Shown here: positions 19,290-28,612 of the stretch, piece after piece
Position numbering within the stretch: the first letter of the stretch is position 1
Layout: each line of letters opens with the position of its first letter
Source: Massilia sp. Leaf139
Lineage (GTDB): Bacteria; Pseudomonadota; Gammaproteobacteria; Burkholderiales; Burkholderiaceae_D
Direction: 5' to 3'
DNA length: 64,000 bases
Assembly: GCF_001424165.1 (NCBI RefSeq)
Contig: NZ_LMOJ01000001.1
Coordinates: 585,194-649,193, forward strand
Notes under the pieces: generated by a model
Database searches by the model: none
What the model saw: only the letters and a program-made list of their open reading frames with translations
What the model was told of the DNA's origin: nothing
Program-made: the position numbers and the translations under genes

Positions 19290-19640
19290 TCACTGCGCCG
19301 AATCGCTGCCCTTGCCGGTGCCGGACGACGCGTCCGTCATGATGGTAACCGCCGGCGCCGCGACGACGGTGGCGCGCGCCGGGGCAGCCGCGACGGTCAC
19401 GGCGCGTTCCGTCTCCGGGTGGCCGTCGGTCATCAGCGTGCCGGCCGGGTTGGCGATCTTGATCCAGTTCGGCGTCACGTAATCGGCTTCCGAGGGCGGA
19501 TACGTACCGTTTTCCCGCGCCTGTGCGAGGTCGGCAAGGACACGCGCGCGTACCGGGTCGGTGCTGGAAGCGATCGGGTTGGAAGCGCAGCCTGCGAGCA
19601 GGGCGACGAGGACGGCGGGGACGAGGAATTTAACAGACAT
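19290..19640 (-). CDS. Small lipoprotein, DUF4148-like
   Basis: A 116-residue lipoprotein: MSVKFLVPAVLVALLAGC, with a lipobox (LAGC) at residues 15-18, then ASNPIASSTDPVRARVLADL and the DUF4148-like AQARENGTYPPSEADY. The rest is alanine/threonine-rich. AGGAG lies 6 bases before ATG 19640; an upstream in-frame ATG at 19673 would place 11 residues before the signal sequence and is rejected. It should be anchored in the envelope. Function unknown; such short proteins are abundant in Burkholderiales. Confidence 0.75.
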   Translation of the reverse strand: MSVKFLVPAVLVALLAGCASNPIASSTDPVRARVLADLAQARENGTYPPSEADYVTPNWIKIANPAGTLMTDGHPETERAVTVAAAPARATVVAAPAVTIMTDASSGTGKGSDSAQ

Positions 19641-19702
19641 GAAATGCTCCTGAGGTTCGTGGTGCGCCGACAATCGGCGCCATCAGCGTATTTTACTACT
19701 GA

Positions 19703-19722
19703 ATACTTCATTAGTGAAGTAT
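19703..19722. promoter_or_regulatory. 20-bp palindrome upstream of the lipoprotein gene
   Basis: ATACTTCA, TTAG, TGAAGTAT: perfect 8-bp arms, 63 bases before the lipoprotein start on the minus strand. No T-run follows, so it looks like an operator rather than a terminator. Apart from this and the promoter at 19799, the 327-base gap to the BCCT gene shows nothing else. Confidence 0.45.
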
Positions 19723-19798
19723 GTGCCGAATTTCAGGCTATCGAGGCCATTTCCAAGGTAAGCAGGGTCTCGTTTCGTTAGCTCGCCAACATCTCCAT

Positions 19799-19827
19799 TT
19801 GGACAAATGTATTGCTTGTGATACAAT
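19799..19827 (+). promoter_or_regulatory. Sigma-70 promoter, probably for the BCCT transporter
   Basis: TTGGAC, exactly 17 bases, TACAAT; the leader to the transporter start is about 135 bases. Confidence 0.5.
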
Positions 19828-19967
19828 TCCCGTCCCATTTGCGGACTGATGCGTGATGACACACGGCGCACCGGCCTGCATCTACCGCTGTCTGCACTTC
19901 CGACCGTTCGTCCTCCCGGCATCACGCGCTGCGCCGGCGCAGGCAGTACCATTCACAAGGAAATCCC

Positions 19968-21485
19968 ATGCAAATGCTGTTCTCTGCAGGTTTCATCTTC
20001 CTGATCGTGTTATGGGGCATCATCGCTCCCGCTGGCATGTCGGCGGTATTCGAAACCCTGCTCGCTTCGCTGACCCGCAATTTCGGCTGGTTCTATCTGT
20101 GGGTCGTGCTCGGCCTCGTCCTGTTCGCCGCCTTTGTCGCCTTCAGCCGCTACGGCGACCTGAAGCTCGGCGGCGAAGACGACGAGCCCGAGTTCAGCGT
20201 CGGCAGCTGGTTCGCCATGCTGTTCGCCGCCGGGATGGGCATCGGCCTCGTCTTCTGGGGCGTGGCCGAACCGATCTCGCACTACACCACCGCGCCGCCC
20301 GGCGTCGAGCCGAACACTCCGGCCGCGGCCAACGCCGCCATGCGCTATGTGTTCTTCCACTGGGGCCTGCATCCATGGGCGGTGTACAGCGTGGTGGCCC
20401 TGGCCATTGCCTTCTTCCAGTACCGGCGCGGCGGCACGCCCATGATCAGCACCGTCACGAGTTCCTTGCCCTGGCTGCCGATCCAGCGGATGGCGGGCCT
20501 GTTCAACGGCCTGGCGATCGTCGCCACGGCCTTTGGCGTGGCCGCCTCGCTCGGCGTGGGCGCGCTCCAGATCAACAACGGCCTGCACGCCGTATTCGGC
20601 CTGGAAGTCGGCGATCGCGCGCAGGTGCTCATCATCGTCCTCACCGCGGCCGTCTTCATCGCCTCGGCCGTGTCGGGCGTCGACAAGGGCGTCAAGCTGC
20701 TCTCGAACTTCAATATGGGCCTGGCCGCGGCGCTGGCGCTGGCCGTCTTCGTGCTCGGGCCGACGGTGGCGATCATCGACACCTTCTCGAACACGCTGGG
20801 TAGCTACCTGAGCGAATTCGTGCGCATGAGCCTGCGCGCCACACCCTTCAGCGGCAGCACCTGGGTCGGCAACTGGACGATCTTCTATTGGGCCTGGTGG
20901 ATTTCCTGGTCGCCTTTCGTCGGCCTGTTCATCGCGCGCGTCTCGCGCGGCCGCACCGTCCGCGAATTCATCCTCGGCACCGTGCTGGCGCCTTCGCTGG
21001 CGGCCTTCCTCTGGTTCGCGATCTTCGGCGGCACTGCCCTCCACATGGAGATCTGGCAGCATGTGCCGCTGGCCGCCGCCGTCAAGGCCGACCTGGCCAC
21101 GGGCCTGTTCACGCTGTTCGGGGCCATGCCCTTCGGGCAGCTGATGTCGGTCGTGGCGACGGTACTGGTCGCGGTCTTCTTCATCACCTCGGGCGATTCG
21201 GCGGTACTGGTGCTGGGCATGATGAGCAGCGGCGGCAATCCGAATCCGTCCACGCGCAGCAAGCTGGTCTGGGGCGTGCTGATCGCGGGCATCGCCATCA
21301 GCCTGCTGCTGGCCGGCGGGCTGAACGCCGTGCAGAGCGCGACCATCCTGTTCGCGCTGCCCTTCGCGGCGGTGATCGTGCTGATGGTGGTGGCCTTGTG
21401 GCGCGCCTTGCGCGAAGACCTGGCGGAAGAGGCACGGCGCGAGCGCGAGACGCGGCGCAAGCTGCGCGAGATGGCGGTGCGTTAG
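19968..21485 (+). CDS. BCCT family transporter (betaine/carnitine/choline)
   Basis: A 505-residue secondary transporter of the betaine-choline-carnitine family, with about twelve membrane helices. The family motif GMGIGLVFWGVAEPISHY is at about residues 86-103, and the tryptophan-rich helix-8 segment FYWAWWISWSPFVGLFIARV is at about 306-325. Such carriers use sodium or proton gradients, or exchange, for quaternary amines. The C-terminal tail (EEARRERETRRKLREMAVR) is charged, as in osmosensing members, but too short to claim that. AAGGAAATCCC precedes the ATG. It stands alone, followed by a repeat-rich gap. Confidence 0.92.
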   Translation: MQMLFSAGFIFLIVLWGIIAPAGMSAVFETLLASLTRNFGWFYLWVVLGLVLFAAFVAFSRYGDLKLGGEDDEPEFSVGSWFAMLFAAGMGIGLVFWGVAEPISHYTTAPPGVEPNTPAAANAAMRYVFFHWGLHPWAVYSVVALAIAFFQYRRGGTPMISTVTSSLPWLPIQRMAGLFNGLAIVATAFGVAASLGVGALQINNGLHAVFGLEVGDRAQVLIIVLTAAVFIASAVSGVDKGVKLLSNFNMGLAAALALAVFVLGPTVAIIDTFSNTLGSYLSEFVRMSLRATPFSGSTWVGNWTIFYWAWWISWSPFVGLFIARVSRGRTVREFILGTVLAPSLAAFLWFAIFGGTALHMEIWQHVPLAAAVKADLATGLFTLFGAMPFGQLMSVVATVLVAVFFITSGDSAVLVLGMMSSGGNPNPSTRSKLVWGVLIAGIAISLLLAGGLNAVQSATILFALPFAAVIVLMVVALWRALREDLAEEARRERETRRKLREMAVR

Positions 21486-22138
21486 CGGCGATCGATGCGG
21501 GCTTTGTAGGGGGGGCGAGGCCAACGACCTAGACCACCCCTACGGTTACTGCGCGATAGCGGCGATCCTTACGTTGTAGGGTGGGCGCCCCGCGCCCACG
21601 CGGCTGGGAGCCTATCCGCAGTCCGCGGCGGCAAATCTTCGCCCGCACGGCATCGCGTGGCCATCGGATGATGTGCGGGCGAGGTTCACGCCTACTGGCA
21701 GCTGAAGCTGGCCGCATCCTCCAGGCTGCCGCTCCCCTTATAGCGCGCTACTTTCGGATAGTGTTGTAGGGTGGGCGCCCCGTGCCCACGCGGTTAGAAA
21801 CTTATCCGTAGTCCGCAGCGGCGAATGTCCGCCTGCACGGCATCACGTGGCCATTGGATGACGTGCGGGCGCTGTGTCACGCTTTGGGGGCAAATGGAGG
21901 CGTCCATACCGCGTGGGCACGGAGCGTCCACCCTACGGTGATCACGCGAGCTGGCAATACGCTAAGCGGCGATCGATGCGGGTGTTGTAGGGGTGGTCGA
22001 GGCCAATGGCCTCGACCACGGTTGCGCCGGGCGCCCAGTGCCCACGCGGCTGGGAGCCTATCCGCAGTCCGCGGCGGCAAATTTTCGCCCGCACGTCATC
22101 ATGTGGCCATTGGATGATATGCGGGCGATGTTTTATGG
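21486..22138. repeat. Repeat-rich gap with duplicated segments and palindromic units
   Basis: No gene is supported in these 653 bases. Three related blocks are visible: 21576-21763, 21766-21890 and 22027-22138 (continuing into the tannase gene). Each begins with GCGCCC...CCCACGCGG followed by TATCCGNAGTCCGC. The segment after the BCCT stop (21486-21547) recurs at 21966-22025. The stretch 21692-21760 is a copy of the 3' end of the tannase gene at 22139-22207, with stop codon. The ends GTAGGGTGGGC (21576, 21766) and CACCCTAC (21929-21936) belong to a repeat family found at seven other places in the window. Confidence 0.85.
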
Positions 22139-23875
22139 TTACTGGCAGCTGAAGCTGGCCGCATCCTCCAGGCTGCCGCTCCCCTTGTAGCGCGCTAGTT
22201 TCGGATAGGCGCACAGCGGCCGCGTGCGATTCGCCGCCCAGGTCGCCGGCAGGTCGGCGTTCACGCCGCCCGCATTCCCGGCGCCGCGCGCGCTCGCCGT
22301 CACGCTGTCGGGCGCCTGGCCTTTTTCGACCCAGTTCACCAGCGGCGTGAGCATGTCGAACTGTTCGAGGGCGGGGCCGCCCGAGCAGTGATTCATGCCG
22401 GGCACGCGGAAGAAGCGCGCGAAGTTCGAGGCGTCCGACCCGTTTGCCGCGCGCAGCTGCTCGTACCAGGTCGTGGTGTCGTCGCTCGAGAAGATCGGGT
22501 CGCTGGTGCCGTGGTAGACCACCATCTTGGCGCCGCGGTTCTTCAGGGTCGAAAGCTTGCTGGCGTTCGGCGGCGTCATGAAGGACATCGCGTTTTCCGG
22601 ATAGGTCGCGTTGGTGGCGTTGATGCGCGCCAGCAGAGCGTCCAGGTTGGCGTTCAGGACGAACTCGCGGCCGTTGAAGGTCGCCCGGTCGCTCGGCGGC
22701 ACCGACCAGATGAAGGCGGCCGCGCCCGAATCGCGGTCGATCGGCGCGCCGAACTTCCAGCTCGCCCAGCCGTTCGTGGCCAGGCCCGCGTCCCAGGGGA
22801 AGCTGGTATAGATCGTGGCGCCGCTCTCTGTCTTCGCGCCCGTGAACAGGCCGGCGATCTTCGTCTTCTGCTCCGCGCTCAGGCAGCTGCCGTCACGCGT
22901 GGCGCTGCAGGTGGGCACGTCGCGGCTCAGGTCGAACGCGCGCTGGCAGGCGCCGGTGTCCTGGATCAGGCCGTCGGCCGCGCCGTCGAGCGGATCGCAT
23001 TTGCCCAGCACCGCATTCGAGACCAGCAGGCGTTCGGCCGTGGTGAAGCCGGTGCTCAGGTCGCCCGGCGTCGACGCGAGCGCGGCATAGGTCTTGCCGC
23101 CGGCGATGTTGGCGATCGCCGCCAGCGGCAGCCGGTAGCCGGGATTGCCGACCAGGTAGCCATCGTACTGGTCGGCGTAGCGCGCCGCCGCCACCATCGC
23201 GTGGCGCCCGCCGTTCGAGCAGCCGCCGATATAGGAGCGATCCGGGCCCTTGCCGTAGGCCGTCTGGATGATGTTCTTGGCCATCGGCGTCAGCTTGCCC
23301 ACCGCCTGATAGCCGTAGTCGAGGCGGGCCTGCGGATCGATGCCGAAGAAGGGCGTCGGCGCCTGGTGGCCGGCGTCGGAGCTGATCACGGCGAAGCCCT
23401 GGTTCAGCGCATTGTCGAGCGGGCCGCCGCCGCCCACAGGCCCGGTGGCGGTCACCACGCTGCCATCGACGCCGCCGTTGGCCTGGTAGAAGAAGCGGCC
23501 GTTCCAGTTCACCGGCAGGCGCATCTCGAAGCCGATCGCATAGGCCTGGCCGTCGACCGGGCTGGTACGGCGCGCCAGTTGGCCGGTGACCAGGCAATGC
23601 TGGCCGATCGGTTTGCCGGCGATGCTGAGCGTCCCGGCCGGCACCGAGGTGGCGCCCGTGATCACGGCTTCCGGATAGCTGATGCGCGCGGCCAGGGCTT
23701 CGCAGGCGCCCAGGGTTGTACCGACGGCCGGCGCCAGCTGCGGGATGGGCAGCGCGGGCTGCACCGGTGGCAGCGGTGCGACGACCGGGCCGTGGTCCTT
23801 GTCGTTGTCGCCGCAGCCGGTCAGGGCCAGCACGGCGAGGGCGGCGGCCAAGGAGGTGAGTTTCGAAGCGTTCAT
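22139..23875 (-). CDS. Tannase/feruloyl esterase family lipoprotein
   Basis: A 578-residue alpha/beta hydrolase likely to release ferulic or gallic acid from plant esters. The N-terminus is a lipoprotein signal (MNASKLTSLAAALAVLALTG followed by C), so it should sit on the cell surface or in the periplasm. Family hallmarks: GGCSNGGRHAM with the nucleophilic serine (Cys-Ser pair), the acid in HGTSDPIFSSDD, and histidine in PGMNHCSGGP (His-Cys pair). The paired cysteines form the disulfide typical of tannase-family active sites. It is the last gene of the ferulate operon, which supports feruloyl esterase rather than gallate ester activity. GAGGAG precedes the ATG. Its last 22 codons are duplicated downstream. 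Confidence 0.88.
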   Translation of the reverse strand: MNASKLTSLAAALAVLALTGCGDNDKDHGPVVAPLPPVQPALPIPQLAPAVGTTLGACEALAARISYPEAVITGATSVPAGTLSIAGKPIGQHCLVTGQLARRTSPVDGQAYAIGFEMRLPVNWNGRFFYQANGGVDGSVVTATGPVGGGGPLDNALNQGFAVISSDAGHQAPTPFFGIDPQARLDYGYQAVGKLTPMAKNIIQTAYGKGPDRSYIGGCSNGGRHAMVAAARYADQYDGYLVGNPGYRLPLAAIANIAGGKTYAALASTPGDLSTGFTTAERLLVSNAVLGKCDPLDGAADGLIQDTGACQRAFDLSRDVPTCSATRDGSCLSAEQKTKIAGLFTGAKTESGATIYTSFPWDAGLATNGWASWKFGAPIDRDSGAAAFIWSVPPSDRATFNGREFVLNANLDALLARINATNATYPENAMSFMTPPNASKLSTLKNRGAKMVVYHGTSDPIFSSDDTTTWYEQLRAANGSDASNFARFFRVPGMNHCSGGPALEQFDMLTPLVNWVEKGQAPDSVTASARGAGNAGGVNADLPATWAANRTRPLCAYPKLARYKGSGSLEDAASFSCQ

Positions 23876-23981
23876 GCGTAAGTACTCCTCTGCTGGGAAA
23901 ACAGATCAAGTCAAAGCGATGGGAAGGTGGCGCGGCCGCCTGCGGCCGCGCGGGTGATGCGAACGGGTGGAGCGGACGGAC

Positions 23982-25148
23982 TCAGTCCGGCATCACGTCC
24001 TTGAGCGTGCCGATCGGCTGGTTCACCAGCTTGCCGTTGACGCGCTTGACCTCGCGGATGTACATGTTCTGCACGATGTCGCGGGTCTTCGGATCGATGC
24101 TGATCGGGCCGCGCGGGCTGTTCCACTTCATGCCTGAGAGGGTCTTGACGGCCGCTTCGCCGGTGACCTTGCCGTTCAGGCGCTTGATCGTCTCGTAGAT
24201 CATGCCCATGGTGTCGTAGGCCGCGACGGTCACGAAGGTCGGCGGCGGACGGTTCGGGTTGGCGTCCGCATAGGCCTTGAGGAAGGTTTTATTGGCTTCG
24301 TTGTCCAGCGCCGTGGAGTAGTTCAGCACCGTGACCGCGCCCAGCGCCCGCTCGCCCAGCGCTTCCAGGGTTGGCGAGTCGCTCGTCATGTCGCCCACGC
24401 CGAGGAACTTGATGCCGGCTTTATCGAGTCCCTTGTCGCTGTAGGCTTTCAAGAGGCCGATGCCGTCTTCCACGCCGGGCGCGAAGAAGAACAGGGCGTC
24501 CGGCTTTTCATCCTTCACGCGCTGCACGAAGGGCGAATAGTCGGGATTGGCCAGCGGCGTGCGCGAGGAGCCGATGATCTTGCCGCCGCCTTCAGTAAAA
24601 CCTTTTGCGAACAGCTTCTCGGCATCGTGGCCGGTGCTGTAGTCCGAGACCAGCGAGTACACGCGGCCGATCTTGTTCTGCGCCGTCCAGGTGCCGAAGG
24701 GTTCGGTCATCTGCTGCATCGTCATCGAGGTGCGCAGCATGTAGGGCGACCTGGCCGTGATGCCGGTCGTGACGGCGTTCATGACGATCATCGGCACCTT
24801 GCCTTGCGTGGCCACCGGTGCCACCGCCAGCGCGCTCGGCGTCAGCGAGAAGCCGATCAGAAAGTCGACCTTCTCGCGCCCGATCAGCTCCTGCGCGGCG
24901 CGCTTGGACAGCTCGACGTTGCTGCCGCCATCGTCGCGGTAGATGATCTGGATCTTCTTGCCGGCGACCTGGTCGCCATTGAGCTTCATATAGGTCTTGA
25001 TGCCGTCCTCGAAGGGCTTGCCGATGTTGACGAAGGGGCCGGTCAGGGCGGCGATGACGCCGATCTTGATCGTGTCCTGGGCATAGGCGGCGCCGCTGGC
25101 GAAGGGCAGGATTGCCAGGGTCATGCAGGCGAGGGTCTTCAGTTTCAT
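23982..25148 (-). CDS. ABC transporter substrate-binding protein (aromatic acid type)
   Basis: A 388-residue periplasmic protein of the branched-chain amino acid (LivJ-like) family. Signal peptide MKLKTLACMTLAILPFASGA is cut near AYA, then DTIKIGVIAALTGPF, and VTVAAYDTMGMIYETIKRLN near the end. Members encoded in aromatic operons bind aromatic acids such as protocatechuate, vanillate or ferulate. Here it lies between fcs and the tannase gene with no permease beside it, so it probably uses the LivHMGF-like core at 49.3-52.6 kb. AAGGAGACAGC precedes the ATG. It resembles the proteins at 42.9 and 52.8 kb. Confidence 0.88.
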   Translation of the reverse strand: MKLKTLACMTLAILPFASGAAYAQDTIKIGVIAALTGPFVNIGKPFEDGIKTYMKLNGDQVAGKKIQIIYRDDGGSNVELSKRAAQELIGREKVDFLIGFSLTPSALAVAPVATQGKVPMIVMNAVTTGITARSPYMLRTSMTMQQMTEPFGTWTAQNKIGRVYSLVSDYSTGHDAEKLFAKGFTEGGGKIIGSSRTPLANPDYSPFVQRVKDEKPDALFFFAPGVEDGIGLLKAYSDKGLDKAGIKFLGVGDMTSDSPTLEALGERALGAVTVLNYSTALDNEANKTFLKAYADANPNRPPPTFVTVAAYDTMGMIYETIKRLNGKVTGEAAVKTLSGMKWNSPRGPISIDPKTRDIVQNMYIREVKRVNGKLVNQPIGTLKDVMPD

Positions 25149-25181
25149 GCTGTCTCCTTGTGTTGTACGTTCTTTTTTACG

Positions 25182-27038
25182 TCATGCGGCAAGTATCACG
25201 TTCGAATCCGTTCCGTCGTACATCGCATCGACCAGCGCCGCGCGCCGCGCCAGCACTGCCGCCTGGTTGATCGAGCCCTTATCCGTCTGCTCGCGCGCGT
25301 CGATCGAGGGCGGCTCGGCTAACAGCAGCAGGCGTTCCACCCTGGTCGACGAACCGCTGGCGCCGGCGTTCAGGGTCTCGAGCAGTTGCCGGAAAAAGGC
25401 GCGTACCGGTTCGCTCGCGAGGATCTCGGCGGCCGGCGTGCCGGGCGGCAGTTGAGAGAGCGCCAGGCAGTTGTCCAGCCGCGGGAAGATCATCAGGCCG
25501 ATCGTGTGCCGGTCGAGGCCCGTCACCACCGCGTCCTGTACAAAAGGCGCGCCCTGGCTGATGACGCGCGCCCGCATCGGCCCGACGCTGACGAAGGTGC
25601 CCGAGCTGAGCTTGAAGTCCTCGGCGATGCGGCCGTCGAACATGAAGCCCAGCTCCGGCCTGGCCTCGTCGACGAAGCGCAGCGCGTCGCCGGTGCAGTA
25701 ATAGCCGTCGGCATCAAAAGCTTCCTTCGTCAGGTGCGGCGCGCGCCAGTAGCCGGGCGTCACGTGCGGCCCGTGGAAGCGCGCTTCCAGCTTGCCGTTC
25801 ATCGGCACCAGCTTCACCTTGCAGCCCGGCGCCGGCACGCCGACATAACCGGCGCGGCTGATCGGCCCGGTGCCGAAGGTGCAGGACGGCGAGGTTTCGG
25901 TCATGCCCAGGCCCGTCATGATGCGGATCGATTCGCCGCAACGTTTTAATGCCACCGCATCGAGGTGTTCCCAGGCCGCCTGCGACAGGCCGGCGCCCGC
26001 GCAGAAGAACAACTTCACACGCGAGAAGAAGGTTCGCGCCAGATCGTCGTCGGTTTCCAGCGCCTCGGCCAGCATCTCCCAGGCCACCGGAATATTGAAG
26101 TAGACGGTGGGCGCGATCTCGCGCAGGTTGTGCAGGGTGGCGGCGAAGTCCTTCGGGGTCGGGCGGCCGTCGTCGAGGTACATGGTGCCGCCGTTGTAGA
26201 GCACGATGCCGACGTTGTGGCTGCCCCCAAAAGTATGGTTCCAGGGCAGCCAGTCGAGCAGCACGGGCGGCTCCTCGCCGAAGAAGGGAAAGGTCTGCAG
26301 CAGCATCTGCTGGTTCGCGCAGAGCATGCCGTGGGTGGTGATCACCGCCTTCGGCTTCTTGGTCGAGCCGGAGGTGAATAGGAATTTGGCGATGGTCGAT
26401 GCGCCGACCTGCGCGTTGCGGGCGTCGACCGTGGTCGGCTCGGTGGCCAGCAGCGAGTCGAAGCGGGTGGCCGTACGGCCCGGTACTTCGCCGCGCGCCA
26501 GGATCAGTTCCGCATCAGGCGGCAGCACGGCCTCGATCGAGCGGGCAAAAGGCGTGCCGTCGCAGGCGAACAGGGCGCCGGGCGTGAGCTGCTCGATCAG
26601 GTCGCGCAGCTTGGCCGGGTCGGTGGCCACCAGCGAATAGGCGGGCGAGAGCGGCGAATAGGGAATGCCGGCATACATCGCGCCCAGCGCCAGCTGGAAG
26701 TGTTCCAGGTCGTTCCCCGACAGGATCACGAGCGGGCGCTCCGCGGACAGACCACGGTCGAGCAGGGCCTGGCCGATGCGGCGCGCGCTTCCCAGCACGT
26801 CGGCATACGAGAGGCGGATCCATTCGCCGTCCGGGCCGCGGCGCGCGACCAGGGTGCGCTCGGGGTGTTCGTGCGCGCCCGAGACCAGGCGGTCGGTGAA
26901 GCGTACGGGGAAGGGCGCCAGCGGCGTGACGGCGTCGACATGCCAGACGCCGTCTTCCTGCCAGGCCGCGACCTCGGGATTGCCGAGGGCGACCTGGCGC
27001 CGCTTGTCGCTCTCCGCCGCCATTGGAACCTCGTTCAT
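25182..27038 (-). CDS. fcs: Feruloyl-CoA synthase
   Basis: This AMP-forming ligase activates ferulate (and related hydroxycinnamates) to the CoA thioester in the cytoplasm. About 618 residues, with the AMP-binding motif FTSGSTKKPK at about residue 222, GLGMTETSPSCTFG, YYCTGDALRFVD and FKLSSGTFVSVGPMR. The long form and these motifs match the Fcs group. ATG 27038 has GGGAG 6 bases before it; ATG 27050, directly after the vdh stop, has no such site. It is the third gene of the ech-vdh-fcs operon, which fixes its role: ferulate to feruloyl-CoA, then vanillin and vanillate. Confidence 0.92.
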   Translation of the reverse strand: MNEVPMAAESDKRRQVALGNPEVAAWQEDGVWHVDAVTPLAPFPVRFTDRLVSGAHEHPERTLVARRGPDGEWIRLSYADVLGSARRIGQALLDRGLSAERPLVILSGNDLEHFQLALGAMYAGIPYSPLSPAYSLVATDPAKLRDLIEQLTPGALFACDGTPFARSIEAVLPPDAELILARGEVPGRTATRFDSLLATEPTTVDARNAQVGASTIAKFLFTSGSTKKPKAVITTHGMLCANQQMLLQTFPFFGEEPPVLLDWLPWNHTFGGSHNVGIVLYNGGTMYLDDGRPTPKDFAATLHNLREIAPTVYFNIPVAWEMLAEALETDDDLARTFFSRVKLFFCAGAGLSQAAWEHLDAVALKRCGESIRIMTGLGMTETSPSCTFGTGPISRAGYVGVPAPGCKVKLVPMNGKLEARFHGPHVTPGYWRAPHLTKEAFDADGYYCTGDALRFVDEARPELGFMFDGRIAEDFKLSSGTFVSVGPMRARVISQGAPFVQDAVVTGLDRHTIGLMIFPRLDNCLALSQLPPGTPAAEILASEPVRAFFRQLLETLNAGASGSSTRVERLLLLAEPPSIDAREQTDKGSINQAAVLARRAALVDAMYDGTDSNVILAA

Positions 27039-27050
27039 GGCGGCTCCCAT

Positions 27051-28496
27051 TCAGATCGGGAAGTGGCGTGGCGTGGTCTGCACCGTGATCCAGCGCAGGT
27101 CGGTGAATTCGGCGATCGCCGCCTTGCCGCCGAAGCGTCCGTAGCCGCTGCCCTTCACGCCGCCGAAAGGCATCTGCGCCTCGTCGTGCACGGTCGGGCC
27201 GTTGATGTGGCAAATGCCCGATTCGATGCGCTGGGCCACCGCCATCGCGCGCCCGATGTCGCGCGAGAAGACGGCCGAGGACAGGCCGTATTCGCTGTCG
27301 TTGGCCATGCGGATCGCTTCCTCGTCGCTATCGAAACGCAGCACCGAGACGATCGGCCCGAAGGACTCTTCCTGGTACACCAGCATCTCCGGCGTGACGT
27401 CGTCGACGATGGCCGGCTGCATGATGTTGCCATCGACGCTGACACCCGATTGCGTGACCTTGGCGCCGCGCTGGCGCGCGTCTTCCAGCATTTTTTCGAC
27501 GCGCGCGGCGGCGCCCGGGTCGACCATGCCGGCCAGCGGCGCGTCGCTGCGGGCGGCCTTCAGGGTCGCCGTCTTGGCGGCCAGCTTCTCGACAAAGGCC
27601 GGCGCGATCTTGCGGTCGACCAGGATGCGGTCGGCCGACATGCAGATCTGGCCCTGGTTGAAGAAGGCGGAAAAGGCCGCCGCTTCCACGGCCGCATCGA
27701 GGTCGGCGTCGTCGAGCACGACGACCGGGTTCTTGCCGCCCAATTCGAGCAGCACGGGCTTCAGGTGTTTTGCCGCGGTCTGGGCAATGATGCGGCCGAC
27801 CTTGGTCGAGCCCGTAAAATTCACGCGGCGCACGGCGGGCGCGGCGATCAGGCGCTCGACGATCTGCGGCGCGTCGTCGGGCGCGTTGGTGATGACGTTG
27901 ACGACGCCTTCCGGGAAGCCGGCGTCCACGAAGACCTGGCCGATCAGGCGGTGCAGGGCCGGGCACATCTCCGACGCCTTCAGGATCACCGTATTGCCGC
28001 AGGCGAGCGGCATCGCCACCGCGCGCGTGCCGAGGATGATCGGCGCATTCCACGGCGCGATGCCGACCACCACGCCGCAGGCCTGGCGCACGCCCATCGC
28101 GAGCGAGCCGGGCACGTCGGAGGGGATCACTTCGCCGGCGATCTGGGTCGTCATGGCGGCCGCTTCGCGCAGCATGTTCGCGCCCAGGGTCACGTTGAAC
28201 TGGTACCACATCGGCGCGCCGCCGCATTCCTCGACGGCGGCTTCGACGAACTGGCTGCGCAGCGCTTCCATCTTGTCGGCGGCTTTCAGCAGCAGCGCAC
28301 GGCGTGCGCCCGGGGCCATCGTCGACCAGGCGGGGAAGGCGGCCTGCGCGGCGGCGACGGCGGCATCGACGTCGTCCAGGGTGGCGGCGGCGGCGCGGGT
28401 GGCGACTTCGCCGCTGGCGGGATTGCGGCGCTCGAAGGTGGCGCCATTCGATGCGGCCCGGGTTTGGCCGTTCAACAGCAGATCTGCTTGGAACAT
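27051..28496 (-). CDS. vdh: Vanillin dehydrogenase (aldehyde dehydrogenase)
   Basis: A 481-residue NAD(P)-dependent aldehyde dehydrogenase that should oxidise vanillin to vanillate. Motifs: substrate/coenzyme residues VVGIAPWNAPIILGTRA, the general-base glutamate in LELGGKNPVVVLDD, and the catalytic cysteine in NQGQICMSADR (about residue 280). Family members include benzaldehyde, salicylaldehyde and vanillin dehydrogenases, and position between ech and fcs selects vanillin. GAGGAG lies about 7 bases before the ATG. The stop abuts the fcs leader, so the genes are co-translated. Confidence 0.92.
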   Translation of the reverse strand: MFQADLLLNGQTRAASNGATFERRNPASGEVATRAAAATLDDVDAAVAAAQAAFPAWSTMAPGARRALLLKAADKMEALRSQFVEAAVEECGGAPMWYQFNVTLGANMLREAAAMTTQIAGEVIPSDVPGSLAMGVRQACGVVVGIAPWNAPIILGTRAVAMPLACGNTVILKASEMCPALHRLIGQVFVDAGFPEGVVNVITNAPDDAPQIVERLIAAPAVRRVNFTGSTKVGRIIAQTAAKHLKPVLLELGGKNPVVVLDDADLDAAVEAAAFSAFFNQGQICMSADRILVDRKIAPAFVEKLAAKTATLKAARSDAPLAGMVDPGAAARVEKMLEDARQRGAKVTQSGVSVDGNIMQPAIVDDVTPEMLVYQEESFGPIVSVLRFDSDEEAIRMANDSEYGLSSAVFSRDIGRAMAVAQRIESGICHINGPTVHDEAQMPFGGVKGSGYGRFGGKAAIAEFTDLRWITVQTTPRHFPI

Positions 28497-28579
28497 CAGA
28501 GGTCTCCTCTGTCAGTTGGATTGGAAGGCGGCTATCCGCTCACGGATGCCGCCGCCGTTATTATTCTCTTGTTGTGCCG

Positions 28580-28612
28580 TGCGTGCTTAGTGCGTGCTTA
28601 GTGCGTGCTTAC
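28580..28612. repeat. Three tandem 11-bp repeats at the ech stop codon
   Basis: TGCGTGCTTAG occurs three times head to tail (last copy ends in C). Read on the minus strand the first unit contains the TAA stop of ech. The rest of the 112-base gap to vdh has no other signal. Confidence 0.85.

Noticed and set aside
20010-21524. 504-codon minus-strand frame opposite the BCCT transporter
   Set aside because: His/Arg/Gln-rich shadow sequence; the plus-strand transporter has clear family motifs.
21576-22047. CRISPR array suggested by repeated GTAGGGTGGGC blocks
   Set aside because: Unit spacing is irregular, repeats are palindromic and long, and no cas gene is present.
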